Below, in pieces: positions 46,601-54,669 of a stretch of DNA of 64,000 nucleotides. The position numbers were made by a program, and so were the translations under genes. Location of the stretch: the NCBI GenBank assembly GCA_029553475.1, contig JAKPKV010000143.1, forward strand, positions 1 to 64,000. Direction: 5' to 3'. Positions within the stretch are counted from its first letter, which is position 1; each line of letters opens with the position of its first letter. The notes below the pieces were generated by a model, which was not told the DNA's origin, did not search any database, and saw only the letters and a list, made by a program, of their open reading frames with translations. This stretch comes from Armatimonadota bacterium. Lineage in GTDB: Bacteria; Armatimonadota; Hebobacteria; CAIYQO01.

Positions 46601-46999
46601 GGTTCTCGGGTCGTCGGTGCTCCACGGTTTGCGCAGCGGGCGCGCCAGCACGTGCCATTGGCCGGGATTGCCGGCGTACAGCTCATCTGCGCCCCAGCCG
46701 TGCCGCCCGCGCTCCGGGCGGGCGCCTTCCTGCTTTGCCCACTCCAGCACCAGCTCCGCCTTCTCCAGCCGATAGCCGTTCTTCAGCCTGCCGTACAGTG
46801 CCTCCGCGCTGCCGGGGAAGCGCACCAGCAGCGGGCGGAGGGCGTCGAAGTACAGCTCATCGGGCAGCGGCGTATCCCAGTCTGCCGGGTCGAGCACCGC
46901 CGTCTGCACGTCGAAAAACTCCAGCGTCGCGCGCTCCTGCGCGGCGGCGGCGGTGAGCAGACACAGGGACAGCAGGATGAGAGAGGATGGGAATCGCAC
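43667..46999 (-). CDS. Giant secreted protein of unknown, probably glycan-active, function
   Basis: About 1110 residues. I start at GTG 46999 rather than GTG 47005, because GGAGGA lies six bases before it; the product then begins MRFPSSLILLSLCLLTAAAA, a signal peptide. The N-terminal region is variable and proline-rich (YPAPPPPKPVATEPG). The middle is helical with HGHQTSDFAILAYAY, GGGNHRGGPSYFRGYTHGGG and FGHNATMGAYLAGQF, consistent with an alpha/alpha toroid carrying conserved histidines. The C-terminus is beta-rich. It resembles its neighbours at 47583 and 61228 in size and layout, but I see no definite family signature. Confidence 0.6.
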   Translation of the reverse strand: MRFPSSLILLSLCLLTAAAAQERATLEFFDVQTAVLDPADWDTPLPDELYFDALRPLLVRFPGSAEALYGRLKNGYRLEKAELVLEWAKQEGARPERGRHGWGADELYAGNPGQWHVLARPLRKPWSTDDPRTAPTFNAYINGRAFWGLGGGRAAGDRGPDTFGPAPLYPAPPPPKPVATEPGDEDLVEPPPAVPDTSIARLDVTKVLTDPAYGKELGDRLRALEDCGFQLHKQETRDMKYRSFWAYDWSVGIGYMKIWVKTPRLVVTLVRDAKAPPPGALPPAANIAALAAKGITGTPTIYYPADLPQRAAKHLARPAGIPDWQWKRMQELFALGTDPGDVDLYLGRGYNFNTLFTGTKDDYLASMRTLLRMPPRTWHGHQTSDFAILAYAYRDLLPPAVEDHLRIYWDAWLHPEVANRDNIGGGNHRGGPSYFRGYTHGGGTMNFGHNATMGAYLAGQFLDAPNLLKDARGGMDNIARQYVFGTGAHQEIGDTYYHALTLAAAGAVAKWAEDPFDRLRARIWRDRLTEPLMSMYHAGLRHATHPMGRGGYYKHVFCQDGPTHVLHTLSPSGVLMHLEELTPKRRDTPAAWGKVHGLEIIGDEGPPLRIGLLAPWTEPHLAALSGAVTDGKPLPARVFALDYSPGCRGGGWHVNFLGAHYALASRDNANHDYGVTSVVGNWRKTPAQVARLEQCGTLLMGFERNARFMAPANSTAEFGIVQRDGKLVALKAIPAPDRFEDKKVPTLALQSTVALIDFGDAAQREVWVNDKKIAALSGAKPDPGGDWLKRMTAGMPILQAELPDDPDALDIPHVETPAENTRTKSVAAAKDGDIICIKDGVSYLGFIPIVVNPLERDRQVEISYEYPTLFIHAFLYRGAKGLDMNRYYHAEKKATAGFVVEMADATEYPTFDAFRAHMRAVKLAVAWNAEKKHAEVSYASGKDTLEMAFDPGRYPAVSRKVNGQWPYLPPGIMRESSWAIQGSTGRIEKNGAVLESRPGRHAYLQSAPWADAVVAYNPMPDPMPWKLTLPGGQVVQANGQLGLARVAAHPKANTLYVEYAWRPGQQNDAAATALHLFGYPKPPTVRVNEKPAAVTEITVEGVKGYAVALP

Positions 47000-47096
47000 G
47001 GGCACTCCTCCGACGGGCGTATGGGTATTCGCGCTTTAAGTATACCCACGGAAGTGGAAAAGCGGAAGGCCAGGGAAGCGCGGGCGTGGAAGTAGT

Positions 47097-47578
47097 GAGG
47101 TCACCTCTCCCCCGGCCCGTCGTACTCGTACTCGTAGTCGTAGTCGTACTCGAACATGGGCTTCGCTTCTTCACCGCGTGTCGGAGCGCCACGTCCCGGA
47201 CTGCCCGACGCGCGGCAGCAACGCGCTCGGCTTCAGCATAACCGTTTCGAGTACGCGTATGAGTCGGAGCGCGGACATCCTGTCCGCCCGTAGCTGTAGT
47301 GGGTCGTCACGTTGCACCGTGCTCTGTAGTCCGCGCCCTCCGCGGCGCGTGGTGCCGCATTGCTACCCCGTTTGCCAGCCGAAGCTTTAGCGAAGGCTGG
47401 TGCCCGATGACGGTGGTGTCGGACACGGGTGCGCATGTTGGTCACACGCGCCGCGGAGGGCGCGGACTACCCCGGGCTGGTTTGCTACACAGAGTACAAC
47501 GTGACAACCCGCTACATGTAGCTGATGTCGAGTACGACTACGACTACGAGTACGACGGGCCGGGGGAGAGGTGACCTC
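47097..47578. repeat. 482-bp mega-hairpin element with GTACTC/GAGTAC tracts, family 2
   Basis: The ends are inverted copies of about 50 bases: GAGGTCACCTCTCCCCCGGC..., then GTCGTACTCGTACTCGTAG on the left, matched by the complementary ...GTACGACGGGCCGGGGGAGA and GGTGACCTC on the right. A second nested pair (TGTAGTCCGCGCCCTCCGCG near 47330 and CGCGGAGGGCGCGGACTA near 47452) lies inside. Near 47379-47396 is CCGAAGCTTTAGCGAAGG, identical to the riboswitch stem tip. About 100 bases of the left half match 60955-61075. The element lies between two co-directional genes of giant secreted proteins. Confidence 0.8.
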
Positions 47579-47582
47579 TTTT

Positions 47583-50500
47583 TCAGAACGTCGCCGTCGC
47601 CGCGCCCGCCGTCACGCTGACCGCGCCGTCCCGCGCGGCCACCGTCACCGCCGGCTGCGCGCCCTTGGCGTAGGGGACGATGACGACCTGGAACTTGCCG
47701 GCGCCCTTCAGGCGGAGGATGGACTGCGTCTCCGGCATCACGTTCTTGTGCGCGTATTGCGCGATGAACGCCTCCTGCGGCGCGTCGGCGATGACATACA
47801 GGTCCCAGTCAATGCCGCCCGCCGGGTGTTTCGGGAACGGCTGGCCGGTGTAGCGCAGCTTCGTCACCCCGGCGGGGATGGTGAAGCCGTCGCCCACGGT
47901 CTTCACGCCCTGCGGCGTTTCGATGGGGCCGGTGTTCATCAGGTTCAGCAGGAAGACCTTGCTATCGGCGGTGGTGAAGGTGTCCGTGATGCCGATGACC
48001 GGTTGCTCGTCGCGGAGCATGGCGGTCTTCAGCGTGCGCGTCCAGATCGTCTCGTCCATGGTGAAGGCGGCGGTGGACCACGCCTCGCGGTCGCGCGCCT
48101 GCACGTCCACCGTCTTCGGCGCGCGCCAGCGCGGGCCGACGGTGATGTCCGGCGGATTCTGCTTCCAGTCGCCCACCTTCGCCTCCGGCAGCACCACGCT
48201 GTGCACGAAGCCGCCGGGCGAGTGCGGCGAATACATGGTGCCGAAATCCAGCGAGAGCGGCGCGCCCAGCGCGTAGATGATGACCTCGCCCAGGTCGTTG
48301 GAGGCGTGATCGCTGTAGAAGCCGCCGTTGACGAACCAGGAGGCCGTCTCGTTGGGCGTGCCCCAGCCGAAGCGCTGCACGGAATACCACCCCTCGACGT
48401 GTGCCGACCCCAGCTTCGGGTCCTCCGCCGGCAGGCTCTCGTCAATCTTGAAGGTGGTGGCGCCGTGGAAGTCGGAGTGCGGCTTGCCGCATTGCTGCCA
48501 CATGCCCATCAGCCGCGCGGAGAGCTCGGGATGGACATCGGCGAAGCCGGTGGCCAGTTGGCCGAGGAACTCGCTGGTCTCCCCCGGGCAGGAGTCGCCG
48601 ATGGCGGGCCGCACGCGCTTGCCGAAGCGCGGGTCCACCGGTGTGCTGAAATGCATCTCGAACTCGGCGTATTTCGCCAGCCGCGGCTCCTCCCTGAACA
48701 GGTCCGCGATATCATACGTCTTCAACTGCTGGATCGTGGAGAGCAGCGGGCCCATCGCCGCGCCGATGTAGTGCGTGCAGCCCATGTGCGCGCCGTGCTC
48801 GTTGACGGTGTTGCGCAGCATGCGGCGCGCGCCGTCCTGCGTGCGCGCCTGCGCCTCGGCGGCTTTCGCGGCCATCATCGGGTGTTTTTCCAGGTACAGC
48901 GTGTACATGTCGCGGTACCCCTGCTGCTGGATGGGCATGTTGGCGGTGCCCAGGTTCACCCCGGCGGGCACGGAGAGCGGGGCGTGGTCGTCATCCCACA
49001 GCACCGCGCCGTAGAAGACGGCCACCTGCCGCGCCAGCGCTTTATCCGCCTCCGTGGCCTTCTCGGACGCCAGCACCTGGTCAATGCGGATGAGCGCGCG
49101 GCTGGCCTCCAGCCCGGCGTGCCAGTACCCGAAGCCGCCCCCGCCCATGATGCCCAGGCCGTTCACCAGCGTGTTCAGGCCGTCATGCGCGCTACGCCAC
49201 AGGCTGTAGGCCATCTGGTGCACGCGGATGCCGGAATCGTCGCGCAGCATGTCCAGCAGGTCGCGGAAATAGGTGACGGAGTTATAGGCGCTGCGGTAGA
49301 ACGCCTGATCCTCGCGCAGCTTGCGCACCACCGTCTTCGCGGCGTCTTGCTGCATATACATCGCGCCGAAACCCGGTTTCGGCGCGGCGAAATCGTAGGT
49401 CAGGGGGGCGATTTTGTTCAGCCCGATGCCGCTGTGCAGGTTCATCTGCAGGTTGATCGGCTGCACCTGCCGCCAATCGCGCAGGTCAGCGCCTTTGCGG
49501 CCGATGAAGAGGCGCCACTGCCAGCGCGGGTTGGGATGGAGGCGCGCGTCGGGGCCGCGCTGCCATGCCTGCACGGTGATGCCGGCGCTGTTCTCGGTGG
49601 CGCGGGTGTAGACGCCCACCCCCACCGCGCCGGCGTTGCGCAGCCGCGAGGCGCGGCCATCGTAGTAGCCGATGACGGGCGCCTCATCGCCGCCGTCCGT
49701 GTCGTAGAGCATCCAGTAGCTGCCGCTGTCGAAGATCCACGGGTCCCACGGCGCCATCCAGCGGATGCTGCCGCCGTTCAGGTCGGTCACGTAGTTGGCG
49801 CGGTAATTTTTATCGTAGGGCAGGTCGAAGAAGGCGTCGGTCCGGCGATCCTCGACCTTTTTCCCATCCGGGCGCCAGCCGTATTTGCTGTCGCGCACCG
49901 AGTGCCCCCGGTAGCGCGCCTGGGTGAGCGTCACGCCGGCCAGATCAATGTTGTAGGAGAACTGGCAGTCGGTCTCTTCCTCGAAGAGCACCGACGGCTG
50001 GCCGGCCTGCACCTCGATGCGGCAGGTGTATGCGCCGGGGCCGGCGGGGCAGACGGCCTGCGCCCCGTAATTATACCGCGCGCGGTCCAGCGTATACGTC
50101 ACCTCGGCGACGGTCTTCAGCGGGCCGCGCTCCGGGAAGGTGACCGCCACCTGCTTCACCTGCGTGCCGGGGGTGAAGGTGATGGGCGAGGAGGCGGTGG
50201 TCCACGTGCCGTCCGCCAGCCGCACCGCCAGCACCGGCGCGGGGGCTTTCGCCGGATCGGCGGGGGTGTGCGACACCGGGAGGCGCACGCCCAGTGTGCC
50301 GTTGGTGATCTCCCAGGACATCTTGTCCGCCGGCTGCGTCACCTGCACGCCGCCGGTGTAGGGTTTCGGCGCGCGGCCGCTCTTCAGCGTCCACGTCCAC
50401 TGCACCAGCAGCTCGTGGATGCCGCGACCCGGCGTGACGAGGTCCAGCGGCTTGCCGCCGCGCGTCGCGCTCACCTGGAAGCGATCGGCGGACGCGTTGC

Positions 50501-51203
50501 GGACGTAATATTCCACGTCCGGCACCAGCGGGCGCGGCAGCTCGCCATTGGTGCGGAAGATCACCGGCGCGTCATTCGCCAGTCGGTGATCGTGCACGTA
50601 CAGCTGGTCGGTCTCCGGGTCGGCGACCAGCGCCTGCGCGATGATGCCGGTGTTGTCGCCCGATTTCGCGATGGGGATGGCCGGCCCGTCCGGCGTGAGC
50701 GCCAGGCCGATGAAATGAAAGCCCCAGCCGCTCACCTCGCGGAACTCCAGCGTCGTCACGTAATAATTCGTGTCGGCGGCCAGCTCCTCCGGCAGCCGCG
50801 CGCCGTCCACCTGCACCACGTCGCCGGGGGTGAAATACGGGCCGTCGGTGGTGAGCAGCTTCTCCACGCCCGCCGTCTCGAATTTATAATGCGCCGCCCA
50901 CTCCTCGCACGTGCGGCCGAGGCCGCGCCGCACCGCCAGCCGCGAGGCGGTCAGGTGCGTGCGCACCGCCAGCGTCTTGCCGCCGTCCAGCACCTGGTAC
51001 GGCGTCTCGGCGTTGTTCGGCGCCAGCAGGTAGCACCGTTCGACGTCAACGGGGTGCGCCAGCGCGAATTCGACGAGCTGGTCGGGATGCGACACGCCGA
51101 AGAGCTCCTTCAGCGTGAACGTCGCCACCACGTCTGGGGGCTGCGCCTGCGCCAGGACGGCGCCCGCGCACAGCAGCGCGAGCAGCACGGACAGATTTCG
51201 CAT
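47583..51203 (-). CDS. Giant secreted heparinase-like protein
   Basis: About 1206 residues; ATG 51203 has GGGAGG upstream and gives the signal peptide MRNLSVLLALLCAGAVLAQA. The N-terminal 450 residues are beta-rich, including a region similar to tailspike-like or Ig-like modules (VNGTYYV-type strands NYYVTTLEF and EYYVRNASADRFQVSA). The middle is helical (HQMAYSLWRSAHDGLNTLV). The heparinase II/III-like beta-sandwich entry is SDHASNDLGEVIIYALGAPL, followed by FTTADSKVFLLNLMN. The C-terminus is a short beta domain. The likely role is depolymerising or binding an extracellular polysaccharide; the residues that would prove catalysis cannot be picked out. Confidence 0.65.
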   Translation of the reverse strand: MRNLSVLLALLCAGAVLAQAQPPDVVATFTLKELFGVSHPDQLVEFALAHPVDVERCYLLAPNNAETPYQVLDGGKTLAVRTHLTASRLAVRRGLGRTCEEWAAHYKFETAGVEKLLTTDGPYFTPGDVVQVDGARLPEELAADTNYYVTTLEFREVSGWGFHFIGLALTPDGPAIPIAKSGDNTGIIAQALVADPETDQLYVHDHRLANDAPVIFRTNGELPRPLVPDVEYYVRNASADRFQVSATRGGKPLDLVTPGRGIHELLVQWTWTLKSGRAPKPYTGGVQVTQPADKMSWEITNGTLGVRLPVSHTPADPAKAPAPVLAVRLADGTWTTASSPITFTPGTQVKQVAVTFPERGPLKTVAEVTYTLDRARYNYGAQAVCPAGPGAYTCRIEVQAGQPSVLFEEETDCQFSYNIDLAGVTLTQARYRGHSVRDSKYGWRPDGKKVEDRRTDAFFDLPYDKNYRANYVTDLNGGSIRWMAPWDPWIFDSGSYWMLYDTDGGDEAPVIGYYDGRASRLRNAGAVGVGVYTRATENSAGITVQAWQRGPDARLHPNPRWQWRLFIGRKGADLRDWRQVQPINLQMNLHSGIGLNKIAPLTYDFAAPKPGFGAMYMQQDAAKTVVRKLREDQAFYRSAYNSVTYFRDLLDMLRDDSGIRVHQMAYSLWRSAHDGLNTLVNGLGIMGGGGFGYWHAGLEASRALIRIDQVLASEKATEADKALARQVAVFYGAVLWDDDHAPLSVPAGVNLGTANMPIQQQGYRDMYTLYLEKHPMMAAKAAEAQARTQDGARRMLRNTVNEHGAHMGCTHYIGAAMGPLLSTIQQLKTYDIADLFREEPRLAKYAEFEMHFSTPVDPRFGKRVRPAIGDSCPGETSEFLGQLATGFADVHPELSARLMGMWQQCGKPHSDFHGATTFKIDESLPAEDPKLGSAHVEGWYSVQRFGWGTPNETASWFVNGGFYSDHASNDLGEVIIYALGAPLSLDFGTMYSPHSPGGFVHSVVLPEAKVGDWKQNPPDITVGPRWRAPKTVDVQARDREAWSTAAFTMDETIWTRTLKTAMLRDEQPVIGITDTFTTADSKVFLLNLMNTGPIETPQGVKTVGDGFTIPAGVTKLRYTGQPFPKHPAGGIDWDLYVIADAPQEAFIAQYAHKNVMPETQSILRLKGAGKFQVVIVPYAKGAQPAVTVAARDGAVSVTAGAATATF

Positions 51204-51379
51204 GGGACACCTCCCTTGTGACCGGTCATTATGCTGATAGACACCTGCCGGGACCGGTTGTTTCATTCGCGAGCGGGACGGAGAGTCCTGCCGGCTTCGC
51301 GCGGCATTGCCCCTGGCCCCTTGCATCCCCGGCGCAAGTGGGTTAAGATACCGCCCAGCAACACACCGGGAGCACCGCC

Positions 51380-51778
51380 ATGACCGACCGCCTGCTGCAG
51401 GGCATCCACCACGTCGCCATTCGCGTGAAGGATTTCGACGCCTCGCTCGCCTTCTACACCCAGGGCCTGGGCCTGACCCCGACGATGCGCTGGGGCGAGG
51501 GGGACACGCGCGCGGCCATGCTGGACGCCGGCAACGGCGACAGCGTGGAGATCTTCGCCGGCGGCGGGGACGGCCCGCTGCCCGAGGGCGCCTGGCTGCA
51601 CCTCGCCTTCACCAGCGACGATCCCGACGCCGCCTTCGCCCGCGCCCTGGCCGCCGGCGCCGCCGAGATGCACGCCCCCTTCAGCCACGTCATCCCCACC
51701 GAGCCGCCCACCCCCGTGCGCCTCGCCTTCGTCCGCGGGCTGGACGGCGAGGTGATCGAGTTTTTCAAGCGGGGGTAA
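51380..51778 (+). CDS. VOC/glyoxalase-family protein
   Basis: A 132-residue vicinal oxygen chelate protein. The two beta-alpha-beta-beta-beta halves are visible, with candidate metal ligands His11 (GIHHVAIRV), Glu in DSVEIFAGG, His in WLHLAFTS and Glu in EVIEFFKRG. This set fits glyoxalase I or lactoylglutathione lyase-like enzymes and small dioxygenases; the substrate is not predictable. ATG 51380 has GGGAG seven bases before it. It lies alone, divergent from the giant secreted gene. Confidence 0.88.
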   Translation: MTDRLLQGIHHVAIRVKDFDASLAFYTQGLGLTPTMRWGEGDTRAAMLDAGNGDSVEIFAGGGDGPLPEGAWLHLAFTSDDPDAAFARALAAGAAEMHAPFSHVIPTEPPTPVRLAFVRGLDGEVIEFFKRG

Positions 51779-51906
51779 GCGCAAGCCGTGGCGCACCTCT
51801 CCCCCCGGCCCTCTGGGAGCGCCGGTGTCCCCACCGGCAGAATGATCGCTTAAAGGAGGAGGTCGGGGGCAGAGGTGCGCCAATCTACTCGTCCAAGGAG
51901 CATCCC

Positions 51907-53889
51907 ATGACATCCGTCGCCGAATCCGTCACTTCGCTCACGCTGGCCGCGCTCTTTTCCGAGGGCATGGTGCTGCAGCGCGAGCGCCCGCTGCCCATCT
52001 GGGGATGGGCGCCGCCGGGGGCGCGCGTGGCCGTCGCGCTGGCCGGAGCGCGCGCGGAGGCGACGGCCGGCGACGATGGCCGCTGGCGGGCGACGTTGGC
52101 GCCGCTGCCCGCGGGCGGCCCGCACACCCTGACGGTGACCGCCGGCGCGGAGGCGCTGACGGTGGGCGATATCCTCGTCGGCGAGGTGTGGATTTGCTCC
52201 GGGCAGTCGAACATGGAATGGCCGCTGTCGCTCGCGCGCGACGCTGAGGCGGAGATTCGGGCCGCCGATGACCCCGGCCTGCGCATGTTCACGGTGGCCA
52301 AGGCCGCGGTGTACGCGCCCGCGCGCGACGTGCAGGGCGCCTGGCAGCCGTGCACCCCCGGCACCGCCGGCAACTTCTCCGCCGTGGGCTACTTCTTCGC
52401 CCGCGAGCTGCGCCGGCGGCTGGGCATCCCCGTCGGCATGATCAACGCCTCCTGGGGCGGCACGGTGGCGGAGGCGTGGACGAGCCGCGAGGCGCTGGAA
52501 GCCGACCCCGCGCTGCGCGGCATCGCCGACGACTACGAGGCGATGATGGCCGGCGTGGATGACGTGCAGGCGGCCTACCGCACGGCCTACGCCGCGTGGG
52601 AGCGGCGCGCGCTGCCGGAAGACGCCGGCAACAGCGGCCACCCGCGGGGGTGGGCGGACCCGGCGACGGACGCCGCCGACTGGCCGACGATGGCGCTGCC
52701 CGGCAACTGGCAGGACCGCGGGCTGCGGCACCACGGCGTGGTGTGGTTCCGCCTGGAGCTCGACCTCCCCGCCGCCTGGGCGGGGCGCGATCTCGACCTG
52801 CATCTCGCGCCCATTGATAAGTCGGACATCACCTACTGGAACAACGTCCCGGTGGGCGGCATTGATTTCCGCGAGCATCCGCTGGCCTGGTGCACGCCGC
52901 GGGCCTACACTGTGCCCGGCGCGCTGGTGACGGCGGGCCGCAACACGCTGGCCGTGCGCGTGTTCAGCCACATGTACGCGTCCGGCATGATCGGCTCCGC
53001 CGCGCAGATGCGCGTGAAGCCCGTCGGCGCGCCGGAGGCGGACGCCATCCCGCTGGCGGGCGCCTGGCGCTACCAGGTGGAGCAGAATTTCGGCCTCACC
53101 CAGGTGTCGCCCCCGCCGATGCCGCCGGGGCCGGGCAACCCGAACAGCCCCTACGCGCTGCACCGCGGCATGATCGCCCCGCTGGTGCCCTACGCGCTGC
53201 GCGGCGCCATCTGGTACCAGGGCGAGTCCAACGCGGACCGCGGCGACCAGTATCGCGCGCTCTTCCCGGCGATGATCGCCGACTGGCGGCGGCAGTGGGG
53301 GCAGGGCGACTTCCCCTTCTACTACGTGCAGCTCGCCAACTATATGGCGGAGACCCCGGAGCCGGGTGAGAGCCGCTGGGCGGAGCTGCGCGAGGCGCAG
53401 CGGCTGACGCTGAGCTGCCCGAACACCGGCATGGCGGTGATCATTGACATCGGCGACGCGGCGGATATCCACCCGACGAACAAGCAGGACGTGGGCCTGC
53501 GGCTGGCGCGGTGGGCGCTGGCGAAGGACTACGGGCAGGAGGTGGTTTACTCCGGCCCGCTGTACCGCGCCATGCGCGTCGAAGGCGGAGCCATCCGCCT
53601 CTTCTTCGACCCGGGAGCGCCGGCCTCCTCACCGGCACAGCGTCTGATGGCGCAGGACGGCCCGCCGCGCGCCTTCCAGATCGCCGGCGCCGACCGCCGA
53701 TTCGTCTGGGCGGACGCCGTCATTGACGGCGACACGGTGGTGGTCTCCAGCCCGCGCGTGCCCGCCCCCGTCGCCGTCCGCTACGGCTGGGCGAACAACC
53801 CGCCCTGCAACCTCTACAACGCCGCCGGCCTGCCCGCCAGCCCCTTCCGCACGGACGACTGGCCGCCGAGCGACCGGGAACCGCAATAG
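51907..53889 (+). CDS. Sialate O-acetylesterase-like SGNH hydrolase
   Basis: A 660-residue esterase of the sialate O-acetylesterase family (SASA). It has the GxSxxE-type nucleophile motif SGQSNMEW (Ser101), the block YQGESNA near residue 440, and a C-terminal IDIGDAADIHPTNK with the catalytic Asp/His. A beta-sandwich domain (about 240-390) is inserted in the SGNH core, a common arrangement in this family. No signal peptide follows ATG 51907 (AAGGAG upstream). It probably removes acetyl groups from the same glycans attacked by the neighbouring enzymes. Substrate may be sialate, xylan or pectin acetyl esters. Confidence 0.9.
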   Translation: MTSVAESVTSLTLAALFSEGMVLQRERPLPIWGWAPPGARVAVALAGARAEATAGDDGRWRATLAPLPAGGPHTLTVTAGAEALTVGDILVGEVWICSGQSNMEWPLSLARDAEAEIRAADDPGLRMFTVAKAAVYAPARDVQGAWQPCTPGTAGNFSAVGYFFARELRRRLGIPVGMINASWGGTVAEAWTSREALEADPALRGIADDYEAMMAGVDDVQAAYRTAYAAWERRALPEDAGNSGHPRGWADPATDAADWPTMALPGNWQDRGLRHHGVVWFRLELDLPAAWAGRDLDLHLAPIDKSDITYWNNVPVGGIDFREHPLAWCTPRAYTVPGALVTAGRNTLAVRVFSHMYASGMIGSAAQMRVKPVGAPEADAIPLAGAWRYQVEQNFGLTQVSPPPMPPGPGNPNSPYALHRGMIAPLVPYALRGAIWYQGESNADRGDQYRALFPAMIADWRRQWGQGDFPFYYVQLANYMAETPEPGESRWAELREAQRLTLSCPNTGMAVIIDIGDAADIHPTNKQDVGLRLARWALAKDYGQEVVYSGPLYRAMRVEGGAIRLFFDPGAPASSPAQRLMAQDGPPRAFQIAGADRRFVWADAVIDGDTVVVSSPRVPAPVAVRYGWANNPPCNLYNAAGLPASPFRTDDWPPSDREPQ

Positions 53890-53906
53890 GCCCCGGCGTC
53901 GAAAAT

Positions 53907-54057
53907 GGGCGGGCGAGCGTCCCCGCGAGCCGACTCCGGGCGGAAGTCTTATCCGTCGCGCGCGCGAGATAGCTTGCGCGCGCGAGATAGCTTTTCTATC
54001 GAACACGACTTCCATCATTTCCTCCCGGAGTCGGCTCGCGGGGACGCTCGCCCGCCC
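53907..54057. repeat. Perfect 34-bp inverted repeat with internal direct repeats
   Basis: The arms GGGCGGGCGAGCGTCCCC... (53907-53940) and ...GGGGACGCTCGCCCGCCC (54024-54057) match perfectly. The loop contains two adjacent direct copies of GCGCGCGCGAGATAGCTT at about 53959-53995. It is the first of two large hairpins in the convergent junction after the acetylesterase gene. Confidence 0.85.
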
Positions 54058-54065
54058 CAAACCAT

Positions 54066-54177
54066 CCCGTTCGTAGTGAGGCACGCAGCGGAGCGGAGTG
54101 CCGTCGTCTGTGCAATCCGTGACCGAGACTATACGCGCACGGCACTCCGCTCCGCTGCGTGCCTCACTACGAACGGG
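54066..54177. repeat. Perfect 39-bp inverted repeat, family 3
   Basis: The arms CCCGTTCGTAGTGAGGCACG... (54066-54104) and ...CGTGCCTCACTACGAACGGG (54139-54177) are perfectly complementary over 39 bases with a 34-base loop. The right arm is nearly identical to the right end of the repeat at 23563-23805. It is 9 bases after the preceding hairpin. Confidence 0.88.
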
Positions 54178-54234
54178 GTTTGGTGGGGCCGGGGTGCTAG
54201 GCGGGTTACACGGCGGCGTCCGTATAGGCGCGGT

Positions 54235-54450
54235 CTATCTCCACCGTGCCGATTCCATCTCGCTCGCGCGGCGGATCTCCACCCGGTCGAAATCGAAGAG
54301 GGCCTTGCGGGCGAGCCAGTCGCCGGAGTAGACGTTGCCCTCCCGCGCGTCCCCCAGCGCCCCCAATTCTTTGCACGCGTCTATCCTTTCTTCCAGTGAA
54401 CCGGACGCCAGCCTTTTCACCCATCTATCAACTTCAGCGCTGTTGGCCAT
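54235..54450 (-). CDS. Small HEAT-repeat-like hypothetical protein
   Basis: A 71-residue protein: MANSAEVDRWVKRLASGSLEERIDACKELGALGDA has the helix-turn-helix pattern of a single HEAT/PBS-lyase-type repeat, followed by a polar tail (DRVEIRRASEMESARWR). ATG 54450 is preceded only by a weak GGGGGC. An overlapping frame downstream (to 54206) would continue with a plausible EIDRAYTDAAV, so a frameshift near 54240 cannot be excluded. Convergent with the acetylesterase gene. Confidence 0.4.
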   Translation of the reverse strand: MANSAEVDRWVKRLASGSLEERIDACKELGALGDAREGNVYSGDWLARKALFDFDRVEIRRASEMESARWR

Positions 54451-54669
54451 AATATCGGTGCCCCCTGTCACAAAATTATACGCGGTGTCGCCGTCCTCCC
54501 GCGGCGGCGTCGGGGGGGGGGCGCTTCCGGCCCGCATCGTCCCGCGTCATCCAGAGAAAATCTTCCGGCGATTTTTCGCGCGTGGCGGCGGGAAGCGCCT
54601 TGCCTTTCCGGGAGGGGGGTGAGTATACTGAGTGCGGAGAGCGCCTGAAGCGGCGGGAGGGGGGCGGAG

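Noticed and set aside
47571-51221. 1216-codon plus-strand frame antisense to the giant heparinase-like gene
   Set aside because: Same kind of shadow; it begins inside the repeat and lacks any domain-like order.
54206-54424. Alternative minus-strand frame over the HEAT-like small gene
   Set aside because: It lacks a ribosome site and has Arg/Gly-rich composition except its last ten residues; kept only as a possible frameshift note.
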